A stretch of 64,000 bases of DNA, from assembly GCA_022813625.1 (NCBI GenBank), contig JAKLMB010000016.1, positions 558,001 to 622,000 of the forward strand. The letters are read 5' to 3'. The DNA is from Aaosphaeria pasadenensis. Taxonomy: Eukaryota > Ascomycota > Dothideomycetes > Pleosporales. Made by a program: the position numbers and the translations under genes. Shown in pieces: positions 1-13,387 of this stretch; positions within the stretch are counted from its first letter, which is position 1, and every line of letters starts with the position of its first letter. The notes under the pieces were generated by a model that was given only the letters and a program-made list of their open reading frames with translations, did no database searches and had not been told where the DNA came from.

Positions 1-2647
1 GCAAGGAACCTCCGGAGACAGCTCTTCCCGAGGACGTCGACGAGCGTGAGACGAACCACTGGTGGAAGGCGAAGAAGTGGGCATATGCAAATCTTAACAG
101 ACTGTTTGTCAGGTAAGTTGAATTTCAAACTCTAGTATTGTGTTGCACTGACAATGGGGTGTAGATATGGCAACCCAAGTGCCCTGGGCAAAGGCAACGA
201 CGCCGACTATTCAGAAGTCGCGAAGTACTTCATTGCTAACTTCGCGCCCGAGATCCTCAAAATTTACCTTGCGCAAGTCGAGAAGTGGGTGTCGAAAACC
301 GTCTGGCTCTCGAAGGCTAGTCTTTACTATACGCTTAATTTCTTGGATGAATGCATCAAGCCGAAATCGATGTGGAACCTTCTCAAACCGCATACCGACA
401 ACCTTATTTCTCATCTTATTTTCCCAGTTCTCTGCCAGTCGGACGACGACATCGAGCTCTTTGAATCGGAACCACAAGAGTACTTGCACAGGAAGCTCAA
501 TTTTTATGAAGAAGTCACATCACCCGATGTTGCTGCGACCAACTTCCTTGTCACCCTGACGAAGAGCCGCCGAAAACAGACTTTCAGTGTGCTCAACTTC
601 GTCAATGGCATTGTGAACGCGTACGAGGCTGCGCCTGACAACCAAAAGAACCCGCGGGAGAAAGAGGGCGCGCTCCGCATGATTGGAACTCTCTCCGGCG
701 TAATCCTTGGAAAGAAGAGCCCGATTGCCGACCAAGTGGAGTATTTCTTCGTTCGACATGTTTTCCCTGAATTCCGCAGCCCCCACGGTTTCCTCCGAGC
801 CCGTGCATGCGACACACTGGAGAAATTCGAGCAACTTGACTTCAAGGATCCCAATAACTTAATCATCATTTACCGGAATATCCTAGAGTCTATGGCAGAT
901 GAGGCTTTGCCGGTCCGAGTGGCAGCAGCACTGGCCCTCCAGCCTTTGATCCGCCATGACATTATTCGCACCAACATGAAGACCAACATTCCTCAAGTCA
1001 TGCAACAACTCTTGAAACTTGCCAACGAGGTGGATGTCGACGCACTAGCCAATGTCATGGAGGACTTCGTAGAGGTCTTTGCTCCGGAACTCACACCATT
1101 CGCAGTCGCGCTGAGCGAGCAGTTGCGTGATACTTATCTCCGGATAGTTGGCGAGTTGTTGTCTCGAAATCAAGGCAAGGACGACGAGAACGAATTTGGA
1201 GATTTCTTGGATGAGAAGAGCATCACTGCGCTGGGCGTGTTGCAGACCATTGGTACACTAATTCTCACTCTAGAAAGTACTCCAGATGTCCTTCTTCATC
1301 TCGAGACTATCTTGATGCCTGTCATCACCATTACATTGGAAAACAAACTTTACGGTATGCTATTCGTCAATATTTTTTACCATACATTTGAAAACTTACG
1401 CGAAAGTCAGATTTGTACAATGAGGTCTTTGAGATCATTGACAGCTGCACATTTGCTGCCAAGAGCATTTCTCCAACAATGTGGCAAGCCTTTGAATTGA
1501 TTCACAGGACATTCAAGGCCGGTGCCGAGCTATACTTGGAAGGTGCGTCATCTATGAATTCGATGCTCTTGATCAACACTAAACTATGTCAGATATGCTT
1601 CCTGCCCTCGAGAACTTCGTGAACTATGGCACTCAAATGCTTACCGAGAACCGTAACTATCTTGATGCAATGGTCGACATGGTCCGAACAATTTTCAAGG
1701 ATGACAAAGTTGGAGGCGTTGACCGCATCTGTGGTTGCAAGCTGGCCGAGATCATCATGCTGAACATGCGAGGCCACGTGGATCAATACGTTCCGGAGTT
1801 CATTGCCTTGACCATGACTGTTCTTACGAACGAGGAGACCAAGGTCAAGTCCTTGCGAATTCACTTGATGGAAGTCGTTGTCAATGCCATCTACTACAAC
1901 CCAGAATTGGCACTACACGTCCTGGAGAGCAACAACTGGACGAACAAGTTTTTCAGCCTATGGTTCTCGAGCATTGACAGCTTCACACGTGTTCACGACA
2001 AGAAGTTGTGCATTTCGGCCATCTGCTCGCTGTTGACCCTTCAAGGTCAGAATGTACCAGTCAGCGTTCAGCAAGGCTGGCCACGTCTGCTCCAAGGCAT
2101 CGTCCGACTATTCCAAACACTTCCTGCGGCCCTGAAGAGTAAGTACTTCTGCGAAAAAATTCCTTTGCGTCGATGCTAATTGTTGGATACAGACCGTGAA
2201 GAAGCTAAGAAGGAAGAGAACTTCGAGTTCGGCAACGACTTCGATGATGATGAGGATGAAGAGTGGGAACAGGACAACGATTGGAACAACGAGGCCGACG
2301 AGACAGAAGATGATGTCAAAGACGAGAGTGCAGCCTATCTCGAGTTCTTGAACGAAGAGGCACAAAAGTTTACCTCTGTGGTAGACGACGACGATGACGA
2401 ACTTGAGGAGGAGAGCCTCTTGGAGACGCCACTTGACAAGGTCGAGCCTTACAGCATGTTCAAACATGCTCTCCTGAGGCTCCAGCAGGAGCAGCCAGCT
2501 CTCTATGAGAACCTGACCAAGAACCTGAATCCCGAGGAGCAACAGATTGTTCAGGCTGCCGTTCACCAGGCCGATGTAATTGCTCAAGCAATCGCTGAGG
2601 GCCAAGCGGCAGCTCTTAATGGAGCACCAGTTCCTGGTCAGCAATGA
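1..2647 (+). CDS. NMD5: Importin-beta family nuclear transport receptor, 5'-truncated
   Basis: This is the 3' part of a karyopherin of the importin 7/8 type (yeast Nmd5/Kap119 or Sxm1), which carries cargo through the nuclear pore under Ran control. The exons are <1-112, 165-1354, 1411-1542, 1593-2138 and 2193-2647; every junction is GT..AG and keeps phase. The first visible exon reads WWKAKKWAYANLNRLF, a signature of this subfamily, and runs straight into RYGNP after the first intron. HEAT-like helices fill the body. The C-terminus is strongly acidic (FDDDEDEEWEQDNDW), as in Nmd5 and importin 7. The importin-beta N-terminal domain lies off the left edge. The closest alternative is the paralogue Sxm1/Kap108. 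The family call is firm and the paralogue choice is moderate. Confidence 0.88.
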
Positions 2648-3583
2648 GCGTCTTTTCAAGAGTTGATATCACAATACGCCTTAGAGAAAAAAAAACTTAA
2701 TAGCCGTCAAGATCTTTCTAGCTTTCCTCTGACACTATTTTAGCGAGCATGCCCGCACGATTCGGAGTATATAGCTGGAACGGCGTTTCTTGACACCAAT
2801 CTTTGAAGGGGGAGGGGATTTGGTTTAGCGTTGCTTTTGGTGCCGCTTCTTGCGGATGAATTCATTTGGTGAACGATCAATGTAAAGAATGGGAAAATGA
2901 AAGAAGAACAGGATGATTTGAAACGATACAGCTGGGCGTGGGCAACCACATATGTCCTCATTTCAGGCTAGGTTTTATGGTCTTCATTAATTACTGTCAC
3001 GGACGAGCTGCTTGCGCTTGCAAAGAGCCACGACTCCAAAACCAGCAGTGGCAAATGGGTGGATTGAAGGGGTAACGGACGTAGATACCGTACTGATGCG
3101 CTGCTCATCACTTGCTCTCGGTTTTGCTGAATTTAATACGCGGGTTAGACTAGGACTCTGGACACGATTTCTCCTTGCATTCTGGATGTTCGATGCTAAT
3201 TCAAGATAAAGTGCCCATAGTTGTTTGTGTCTCTAGTCGTAGTGCCAAGAAAATGCATTCAATCTTCCCAATAAAGTTAAGCGTAACTATACGCCGCTAT
3301 TTGGATCCGGTTTGGTACGAGTGGGAATGACGGGAGCGTCCAGACCTCCGATGACGAACTTCCGCAACGTGGTATACTGTCTGTTCGAGCTGAGAGTTGC
3401 GCAGGCCTTCCACACTCCACTCCTATCCGCGCGCACAAAAGCAATCATAACCTCGTAATATTCTTTGGACCTACCTCTTAATTTCCTCCGGCACCACCCT
3501 CGATTCCCTTCAAAAGTGAAAACATACAATAGATTTTCGATCGCAACTGATAGAGAAGCGTGCGCGCGCCGCAAACAGTTCCA
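2648..3583. other. Intergenic: NMD5 3' region and SEC12 promoter
   Basis: The stretch holds the 3' end of the importin gene, including an A-rich run near 2687, and the upstream region of SEC12. Small open frames at 2740-2961, 3012-3209 and 3287-3574 show no recognisable protein features. I see no RNA gene or repeat. Confidence 0.6.
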
Positions 3584-5550
3584 ATGTCACAAACAACAGT
3601 CTCCAAGGCAGAAACAAAATACCCTATATTCGCCGCAACATTCGCATATAACAATCCTGCAATCCTTGCGGTCGGTGGAGGAGGAGGAGCTGGTATACCA
3701 TACAAAACCACAATGCGCATCGCAGATACTGATAAAGACTTTCAGGCCGTAGTGGTGTGCCCAATGCCATATCCGTCTTCGATACGTCCTCGCGCTCCCC
3801 AAAGCTTGACTCGATAGCCGAAATAGACCTCTCGCGCGATGAAGATTCAGTAACATGTCTGGAGAGTCTGGCAACGAAGGATGGAATCATTCTGTACGCT
3901 GGCATCAACTCCTCCGAGGCAGATCGCTCGAAAGGAAATAATGAGCATTTTCGCTCGTTCGAAGTCAAATACCCAAAGGAAAAGGGGGAAAAGGCAAGTG
4001 GGAAGCTAGAGTTTCTGGGCAAGTCATCGCTGTTCACTCCCCCGACGTCCGCAACCGCAAAGAAGGAGGTGTATCAAAGGCTTGTCCGTTTGTCTCCCCC
4101 AAAGCTCGGTAAATCGGGTAGCAAGAGGATTGGAGCTGTCGCGTCTTCCCTTGGAGGCGACGAGAATGAAATTGTGATCTTCCCGGCCACTTCGACCAAA
4201 CCCAATGCATCTGAGGTCATACAGAGGATACCCCTTCATAAAGGACAAGAGGCGAATGATATCGATATTCTCGAGGTCGAGGACGGCAAATTTCATGTGG
4301 TCTATGCAACAGATCAAAGTGTATATCTGTCTGTCGTTCAAGGGTCCAAGAAAGACGTACGAAAGCTGTACGAAGTACCGTTTCCCGAGTGAGTAGGCAG
4401 TTATTTTCTATCACTACCTCGGTATGCTAATCTTGATAGTGTTTTTGAGAAGAAGGGCAGGCCTAAGTTGAGAGGCATACGGTTTCTTAGCCCATCACAC
4501 ATCCTACTACTTTCCAACGCTCATAACAGGACAGGCGTAGAGTTACTGGTACTCCGCCTTTATGATGAGGGCGCGGGCAGCATAACTATGCGCAAACGAT
4601 TGCCCGGACATGTGAAGGCTGCGGTTGACTTGGACGTTGCCCGGTTAGATGCCGACGATAACGGCGCATACCAATCAGTAGTTGCTGTCGCTGGCCATGA
4701 CTGCAGCTTGTCGATATACTCGATCGATTATCTGGGTAGCAGTCGGAATAGCCTTGGCAGTTTCGTTTCATTCGCTACGTACCGGGATGTTCATCCGTTC
4801 CAATTGACCAAGGCTGTTTTTTCGCCTTTCCTTGTTGCCGCAACATCGTCAACTGGCAAACCAAAAGCTCAGTACCTTCGGTTGGCAAGCACATCTCTGG
4901 GCAACAGCATTTCAGTCGAGACTTTCGAGTTGAAGACTACCTCATCAAAAGCCGGAACTCGATATATACTACAATCTCCTCATGCCGGGACGATCTACAA
5001 AATCGTCACATCTACCGGCGCGTTCTTTGTCCTGCTCTTCGTCGCTCTAATGGTGCAATCTCTCCTTGATCCTCAGGGCAATCTTACTAAGGCATACCTC
5101 CCCGCCGGCCTGACTAAGGCTGCCAGTGGCCTCAAGCCTCCAGGTGCCATCATGCACGAAAGCCGTGTAGCCAGTGCAAAACTCGAAGCAGCCGCAGAGA
5201 ATATCAAAGTTCCGGTTGAGCAGGCGACGCGCCGAATCAAAGACATCTTGGATCTCCACGCCGGGGATGAGAGTAGCGCAGAGAAAGCAGTGGTAATTCA
5301 CGACGACCCTGAAACCGATGCCTCGTTGAATACGGAGGTCCATGCGGATACAGAGGAAGTAGTTAAGAGACACACGGAGGCAAAACAATGGGATGACTTA
5401 TCCCATGCCGAACAGAATAGATGGAGACATAAGCTTATGGACGCTGGTGTGTGGGCTGTTGAGGAAGGGGAGACGATACTCAAGGGTATATTTTTCAGTG
5501 AGGCAGCGGGAATTGTCAGACATGTTGCGGAGGGAGTAATCCATGGATGA
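3584..5550 (+). CDS. SEC12: Sec12-type guanine nucleotide exchange factor for Sar1
   Basis: This encodes the ER membrane exchange factor that loads GTP on Sar1 to start COPII coat assembly. The exons are 3584-3692, 3746-4388 and 4440-5550, giving 620 aa. Removing the first 53-bp intron joins GGGGGAG to RSGVPNAISVFD, recreating the glycine-rich loop and GRSGVxN signature of Sec12 (the potassium-binding K-loop). WD40/beta-propeller sequence follows. One hydrophobic segment (GAFFVLLFVALMVQSLL, about residue 430) makes it a type II membrane protein, and a lumenal tail of roughly 170 aa ends in HG with no HDEL. The start is the ATG at 3584, the first ATG in frame. It is transcribed in the same direction as TOR downstream. 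Confidence 0.92.
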
Positions 5551-5979
5551 GAGCGCGGTGAATGCATGGGGATATGATCCAGTGGCTGGGCTTGTGACCA
5601 CAGTGCTATTGGGTGGCCCGGAGCTGCTTTGCGTGACGGAAAGCCTGTTCGAGCTAGCCAACCTTATATTGCTACGTAGACGATGAAATGTATTATTATT
5701 ATCATCACTGCCTGACCCATGGATATGGAATATGATTCACTAGCCATTTCCCACTCTCGCTTGATAAGTCAGCGGTGATCGATATCACGTGGCACCCACT
5801 AGTCCCAATCGGGTCCGCGGTGACCAGTATAGCTGTGCGCAACGACCGACCCAACGTCAACATAGACATTAATTCCCTTTGAATCTCGCCCCCGTTCCGT
5901 TACCTCCTCACACCACTGTCTATGGAAGCCCAAAAGCTTCCCTTATCCCTCGCCTCGCGCCTCAGGTGAAGTCGACATT
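5551..5979. promoter_or_regulatory. TOR upstream region with CACGTG E-box
   Basis: This is the gap between the SEC12 stop and the TOR start. It contains a perfect CACGTG palindrome at 5786-5791, about 190 bp upstream of the TOR ATG. CACGTG is the core bound by bHLH factors of the Cbf1 type in fungi. Its use here is inference. Confidence 0.4.
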
Positions 5980-8900
5980 ATGGCGGCACCTGCTCCCTCT
6001 ACAGCGAGCTTAGAGCGCGTCGTGCAGGACCTCCGCTCAAAGTAAGTAGCTACCCCCTCAATACTGTGGTTGTTAATTCTGATTGACGAAAACTAGAAAT
6101 GATGATGCCCGACAGAAGTCAGCTCTACAATTGCGCTTAACAGTTGAAGCTGCGCACCGAGGTGGGTGAACGAATTAGCATGCCTTCCCCGCCCGCCTCT
6201 CTTTGGATTAATGCTGTCACACAGAGCTCGCCCCCAGCGTCTTCCAGAACTTCTATAGCGAAGTCAACCTCCGAATATCCGCCCTCATCGTAAACGGTAG
6301 CGATTCGAATGACCGCATCGGCGGCCTCCACGCCCTTAATGCCCTGGTGGATTTCAAAGGCGACGATGCGGGCCAGAAGACGACCCGCTTCGCAAGCTAC
6401 CTGCGAAGTATCATGCGAGGCAACGACTATGCCGCCATGATAGTTGCAGCGAAGACACTAGGAAGGTTAGCAAAGCCCGGTGGAACACTGACCGCAGAAC
6501 TCGTCGAGGCCGAGGTCAAAGCTGCCCTGGAATGGCTCCAGCTAGAGCGTACCGAGAACCGCCGCTTCGCTGCCGTATTGATCATCCGGGAACTCTCCAA
6601 GAACTCGCCGACTCTCATGTATCAGTGGATTGCGCAAATCTTCGAGGTTATCTGGGTCGCACTTCGAGATCCCAAAGTGCTCATCCGTGAATCCGCCGCC
6701 GAGGCAATCAGCGCGTGTTTCGAGATCATCTCTCCTCGAGATTCACAACTGCGAGCACAGTGGTTTGGGAGAGTGTATGATGAGATACTTAAAGGGTTCC
6801 AAATAAACACAAACGAAGCTATACATGGATCCTTGCTTACGATGAAGGAGCTATTGCATAAGAGCGCCATGTTCTTGGGCGAGCAGAAATACAGGGAGAC
6901 TGCTGAGACTGTCTTGAAATATCGTGACCATCGCGACGGCCTTGTTAGAAGAGAAGTGGTTCTCATCATTCCTATCTTAGCAAGCTATTCACCGACCGAC
7001 TTCGCCACCAAATATCTCCACCAATGTATGCTACACCTCCAAGGCTTGATCCGGAAGGACCGAGACCGGGACAAGGCTTTCCTTGCTATTGGACAAATCG
7101 CGAATGCTGTGGGAGTTGCTATTGCGCCATACATCGACGGAATTCTAGGTTTCATCCAAGAGGGTCTTGCGGCTAAAGCACGAAACAAGATCGCAATCAA
7201 CGAAGCTCCCATCTTCTCATGTCTTAGCATGGTCGCTGCTGCCGTTGGTCAAGCGTTGAGCAAAAACGTCGAACGACTCCTAGATCCCATGTTCTCATGT
7301 GGCCTCAGCGATTCCTTGTTCCAAGCCCTTGTCGATATGGCGCATTACGTTCCTCCCTGTCGACCTATCATCCAAGAAAAACTACTTGATCTCTTGAGCC
7401 AGATTCTCGCTGGTCGACACTTCTTGCCTTTGGGTAACCCTTATCAAGGATCACAACCACCTCAAATCTGGACGCGCGATCACAAAGACCCCGCAATCAT
7501 CCAGGCAAAGGAGCAAGAAATTGCACTTGCCCTCCACACATTAGGCAGCTTCGACTTCACGGGCCATCTTCTGAACGAATTCGTCCGCGATGTTGCCATT
7601 CGCTACGTCGAAGCCGATAATACTGAGATCCGAAAGCGCGCGGCTTTGACCTGCTGTCAGCTCTTCGTTAAGGACCCGATCGTACATCAGACAAGCATGC
7701 ACGCAACCAAGGTTGTCGGGGATATAATCGAGAAATTGCTCACCGTTGGCGTTGGTGACATTGACCCCGAGATCCGTTGGGAGGTTCTCATGGCCCTCGA
7801 CGCTCGGTTTGATCGTCATCTAGGAAAGGCTGACAATGTCAGGACCTTATTCCTTGCTCTGAATGATGAGGTCTTTGCGATCCGTGAGGCTGCCATGTCG
7901 ATCATTGGTCGACTTACACGAATCAACCCAGCCTATGTTTTCCCTTCACTCCGCAAGGTTCTTCTCCAACTTCTGACCGAAGTGCAATACTCGAATAGTC
8001 CTAGGAACAAAGAGGAGAGCGCAAAACTAATCAGTCATCTTGTCGGGGCAGCTGATTATCTGATCAAACCTTTGGTGGATCCGATTGTCTCTGTCCTGTT
8101 ACCAAAAACAAGAGACTCTAATCCAGAAGTTGCGTCCACAACTATAAAGGCCATCGGAGATCTAGCCACGGTTGGTGGTGAGAATATGACGAAATACATC
8201 CCCGAAATCATGCCAATCATACTCGAATTCATGCAGGACCTGGGGTCGAATTCGAAACGATTTTCGGCTCTACGAACTCTGGGCCAGATTGCCACCAACG
8301 CAGGCTATGTCATGGAGCCCTACCGCGACTATCCTGAGCTTATGAACATACTCATGACCATCGTCAAAGCCGAGCCAGAAGGCGAGCTTCGACGCGAAAC
8401 AGTCCGGTTAATGGGAACATTGGGAGCTCTCGACCCCGATGAGTACCAGAAGATCATCGAGCAATCACCAGATAAACACTTGATCGCCGAGTCCCAGGCA
8501 GTTACCGATGTGTCTTTGATCATGCAAGGCGTCACACCGTCCAATGAAGAGTACTATCCTACTATTGTCATTAGCACTTTGATGTCATTGCTGAAGGACA
8601 ACTCCCTTGCGCAATACCACAGCGCTATTGTCGACGCTGTTATGAACATCTATGCGACTATGGGTCTCAAGTGTGTTCCTTTCTTGAACCAGGTCGTTCC
8701 GGGCTTTTTGACAGTCATTCGAGGAGCGCCTGTTGGACGTGTAGAGGGCTACTTCAACCAACTCAGCGGTCTTGTTAAGATCGTTCGCCAGCACATTCGC
8801 CCGTATCTCAGGGACATTCTGAAGGCCATCCAAGATTTCTGGGAGCCGAATCCAAATCTCCAAGCCACCATTCTATCCCTTATCGAATCCATTGCTCGCT

Positions 8901-11900
8901 CCTTGGAAGGAGAGTTCAAGGTGTACTTAGCGGATGTACTCCCGCTCATGCTAAGTGTCTTGGACGCCGATCAAACTGGGAAGCGCCTACCTTCAGAGAA
9001 GGTATTGCACGCATTCTTGGTTTTCGGTTCCAGTGCGGAAGAATACATGCATCTGATCATTCCTGTGATCATCCGCATGTTTGACAAATCTGGTCAGCCC
9101 ACGGCCATCCGCAGACAGGCTATTGAGACTCTTGGTCGTTTGTCTAAACAAGTTAACATTTCTGAGTTCGCAGCGCGGATCATTCATCCGTTGTGCCGTG
9201 TCCTTGCAGGCTCGGAGTCTTCACTGAAAACCACCGCTTTGGAGACACTTTGCGCTCTCGTTTACCAGTTGGGACCTGACTACACCCACTTTGTTCCGAC
9301 CGTGAATAAGATATTGGAGAAGAGCAAAGTACCTCACTCCAACTATTCTCTCATTGTGTCCAAGCTACAAAAGGGAGAATCTCTTCCACAAGATTTGAGC
9401 CCAGGCGAGCGCTACGGGGAGGATGACGAAGACCTCAATCCTGCCGAAATTCTTACCAAGAAATTAGCTGTCAATCAACAGCACTTGAAGCAGGCATGGG
9501 AAGCGTCGTCGAAAACCACCAAAGAAGATTGGGTGGAATGGATGAGGCGGTTCTCCATTGAGTTGCTTCGAGAATCACCGCAGCAGGCACTCCGAGCATG
9601 CACACCACTTGCTAGTATCTATAATCCGATCGCGCGCAGCCTCTTCAATTCAGCCTTCGTATCATGCTGGACTGAATTGTACGATCAATATCAGGAGGAG
9701 CTGGTGCGTTCGATTGAAACTGCGCTCACTTCCCCGAACATCCCTCCCGAAATCCTCCAGATTCTACTCAATTTGGCCGAGTTTATGGAGCACGATGACA
9801 AGGCCTTGCCTATCGATGTGCGGATCCTGGGCATGTATGCTGGAAAATGCCATGCCTTCGCAAAGGCGCTGCACTATAAGGAACTTGAGTTCAACGCCGA
9901 GCAAAATGCCAGTGCAGTAGAAGCACTCATCAGCATCAACAACCAACTACAACAGACTGACGCCGCTTTCGGTATTCTGAGAAAAGCTCAAGGTTACCAA
10001 GATGTAGAGCTGAAAGAAACATGGTTCGAAAAGCTACATAAATGGGAAGAGGCGCTGCAATCGTACCAGCGAAAAGAGAAAGACGATCCCGACTCATTTG
10101 AAATTACGATGGGTAAAATGCGTTGCTTGCACGCCCTCGGTGAATGGGACCTACTATCAAGTCTCTCGAAGGAGAAATGGGCGAACGCTTCTCAAGAATA
10201 CCGCAAAGCTATCGCACCTCTCGCAGCGACTGCCGCATGGGGTCTGGCCAAGTTTGCGGACATGGACGCCTATTTGGCTGTCATGAAGGAGCAATCACCC
10301 GATAGAGCTTTCTTCGCATCCATTCTCAACATCCACAACAACCGCTTCGAAGTGGCAGCAGAAGAAATCAGCAAAGCCCGGAAGGGTCTTGATACCGAGT
10401 TGAGCTCATTACTTGGTGAATCCTACCAGCGAGCCTACCTCCCTATGATCCGTGTGCAGATGATGGCCGAGTTGGAGGAGATCATCCAATACAAGCAGTG
10501 CGAAAACAACGAAGAGAAGAAGGCCAGTATGCGTGCTACCTGGATGAAACGTCTCAAGGGTCTCCAGCCCAACCCCGAAGTCTGGCAGCGAATGATGAAG
10601 GTTCGACAACTAGTCATTAGCCCAGAGGAGAGCATGGAGATGTGGATCAAATACACGAACCTCTGTCGCAAGAATGAGCGCCCTACACTAGCAGAAAAGG
10701 CCCTCCAGAAGCTGTTGGGCATCGATGGAGGTAACATCTTCACTCATGTCCGGGAACATGCTCACGAGATACCCTGGCCTGTATCATACGCAACCTATAA
10801 GTTCATGTGGGTAGCAGCCGGTGGCGTTCACAAAGGGGAAGCCCTAGAGTCTCTGAAGGATTTCACGTCCCGACTGTCGGAAGACCTCGCTATGAGAGCA
10901 CGCGCTGCACAGAACCCTATGATGCAAAATGGAATGAATGGTATTAATGGTATGAACGGAATCAATGGAATCAACGGCATGAACGCGATGGCCAATGGCA
11001 ATGCTGCCAATTCTATGAATCCTTTCGCCGCTGCTAACGGTATCAACGGCCTGAATGGATCCAGTTTGCTCACCAATTCGGGCGCTGGAGGGTCGCCGGC
11101 TGAACTCGCGGAATGCCACCGCCTCCTGGCCAAATGTTACCTCAAGCAGGGTGATTGGCAGGCTGACCTATACCACGGCGAATGGGACCATGATCAAGTC
11201 CATGAGATTTTATCTGCCTATGCTGCTGCAACGCGATACAACCAAGGCTGGTACAAGGCCTGGCATGCATGGGCTCTGGCCAACTTCGAGGTCGTCAATT
11301 CCATGACATCTAAAGCTGATCGTGAGACAACGGAGATCCCGCCGAATGTTGTTCACGACCATGTTGTCCCCGCTATACAAGGCTTCTTCAAATCTATTGC
11401 TTTGTCATCTACGAGCTCGCTGCAGGACACTCTTCGTCTCCTTACGCTGTGGTTCAGTCATGGTGGACTGCCAGAAGTCAATCGTACAATCGCCGAGGGC
11501 ACTAAGACTGTCCCAATCGACACTTGGCTTGAAGTTATTCCACAATTGCTTGCTCGCATCAACCAGCCAAATCCTACTGTTCGACAGTCCATCCATCAAC
11601 TCTTGGTCGAAGTCGGCAAAGCACATCCTCAAGCTCTGGTCTTCCCTTTGACCGTGTCCATGAAGTCCGATGTATCACGTCGCCAGCGATCAGCGAAGGA
11701 GCTAATGGAGGCCATGCGAGAACACTCTCCCAAGCTTGTAGAACAGGCCGATCTTGTCAGTACGGAGCTTATTCGTATCGCCGTTCTGTGGCACGAGCAA
11801 TGGCACGAGGGTCTAGAGGAAGCATCCAGGCTTTACTTCGGCGACCACAACGTAGACGGCATGTTTGCCGTGCTCGCACCTCTGCACGCAATGCTCGACA

Positions 11901-13387
11901 AAGGCCCAGAGACACTTAGGGAGATATCTTTCATTCAGTCGTTTGGTCGAGAGCTACAAGAGGCCCGTGACTGGTGCAATACTTTCCGTACGTCTGGTGA
12001 GATGGGTGATCTCAACCAAGCTTGGGATCTGTACTACCAGGTCTTCCGCAAGATCGCTCGTCAACTGCCATCGCTCATGAGCCTAGAGCTTCAGTACGTC
12101 TCGCCTAAGTTGAAGGACGCACACGATCTAGAGCTGGCTGTCCCCGGAACGTATCAAGTTGGAAAGCCGATCATTCGCATTGCCTCCTTCGATCCCGTTG
12201 CCACAGTGATTCAATCGAAGCAAAGACCAAGGAAGTTGGAAATGAGAGGTAACGACGGCAAGGCCCACACCCATATCTTGAAGGGTCACGAAGACATTCG
12301 ACAGGATGAACGTGTCATGCAACTTTTCGGCCTCTGCAACACCCTCCTCATGAACGACACGGAGAGCCGCAAGCGTCATTTGAACATTGCACGCTACTCT
12401 GCCATTCCTCTGTCCACACAATCTGGACTCCTCGGCTTCGTGCCCAACAGCGACACACTCCATGTCCTCATCAGAGAATACCGTGACAGTCGAAAGATTC
12501 TCCTAAATATTGAGCACCGCATCATGCTCCAGATGGCTCCTGACTATGACTGCCTCACTCTTATGCAGAAAGTGGAAGTGTTCGGTTATGCACTGGACAA
12601 CACAACTGGACAAGATTTGTACCGGGTCCTATGGCTCAAGAGCAAGAGTTCCGAAGCTTGGCTTGACCGTAGAACAAACTACACCCGGTCCCTCGCAGTC
12701 ATGTCAATGGTCGGTTATATCCTTGGTTTGGGAGATCGTCATCCTTCCAATCTCATGCTTGACCGTGTCACTGGAAAGATTGTTCATATCGATTTTGGTG
12801 ACTGTTTCGAGGTTGCCATGCACCGCGAGAAGTACCCTGAACGCGTCCCGTTCCGTCTTACTCGAATGTTGACGTACGCTATGGAAGTCAGCAACATTGA
12901 AGGAAGCTATAGAACCACATGTGAGCACGTTATGCGGGTGTTGCGTAATAACAAGGAGTCTGTCATGGCTGTCCTCGAAGCTGTAAGTCGTAATTTCCTC
13001 ATAATCTTTTGACTCGATGCTAACGTGATCTAGTTCATCCACGATCCACTGCTCACATGGAGACTCGGCAACCGCGAGTCGCCGCCCGAACCCAACTTCC
13101 CCTCTGAGCGTCGGCAATCTATCATCGGCGATGCCGAACACATGAGCTCTCTTGTGCGCGGCCGCCACCGATCCAGCGTCGCACCTCCCAATGATGCCGA
13201 AGCCAAGGAGGTCCAAAACGCTCGCGCCCTGCAGGTGCTCTCCCGCATCAAGGAGAAGTTGACAGGCCGAGACTTCAAGCCCGGAGAGGAGTTGAACGTC
13301 TACGCTCAAGTCGATCGTCTCATCAAGGAGGCCACAAACTTGGAGAATCTGTGCCAGCACTACATCGGTTGGTGTAGTTTCTGGTGA
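5980..13387 (+). CDS. TOR: TOR serine/threonine protein kinase (PIKK family)
   Basis: This is the complete target-of-rapamycin kinase, the catalytic core of TORC1/TORC2, which couples nutrients to growth. The exons are 5980-6041, 6097-6161, 6225-12982 and 13034-13387, giving 2412 aa. HEAT repeats fill roughly residues 60-1250 and FAT follows. FRB spans about 1890-2000 (EEASRLYFGD, AWDLYYQVF). The kinase domain starts near 2060 (GHEDIRQDERVMQ), with catalytic loop GLGDRHPSNL near 2213 and HIDFGD near 2230. FATC is the last 33 residues, ending CQHYIGWCSFW. The FRB serine, tryptophan and phenylalanine that contact rapamycin-FKBP12 in known TORs are all present, so the protein is predicted to be rapamycin-sensitive. 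An Asn-Gly-rich insert interrupts FAT near residues 1607-1660. A single TOR is usual in filamentous fungi, although the window cannot exclude a second. Confidence 0.97.
10928..10981 (+). repeat. In-frame 9-nt repeat coding Asn-Gly-Met/Ile in TOR
   Basis: Six consecutive imperfect 9-bp units (AAYGGNATN type) encode Asn-Gly-Met or Asn-Gly-Ile within the TOR FAT region. A looser Asn/Ala/Gly-rich tract follows to about 11070. Synonymous third positions vary (aat/aac, ggt/gga/ggc), so the peptide is kept more uniform than the DNA. Confidence 0.85.
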
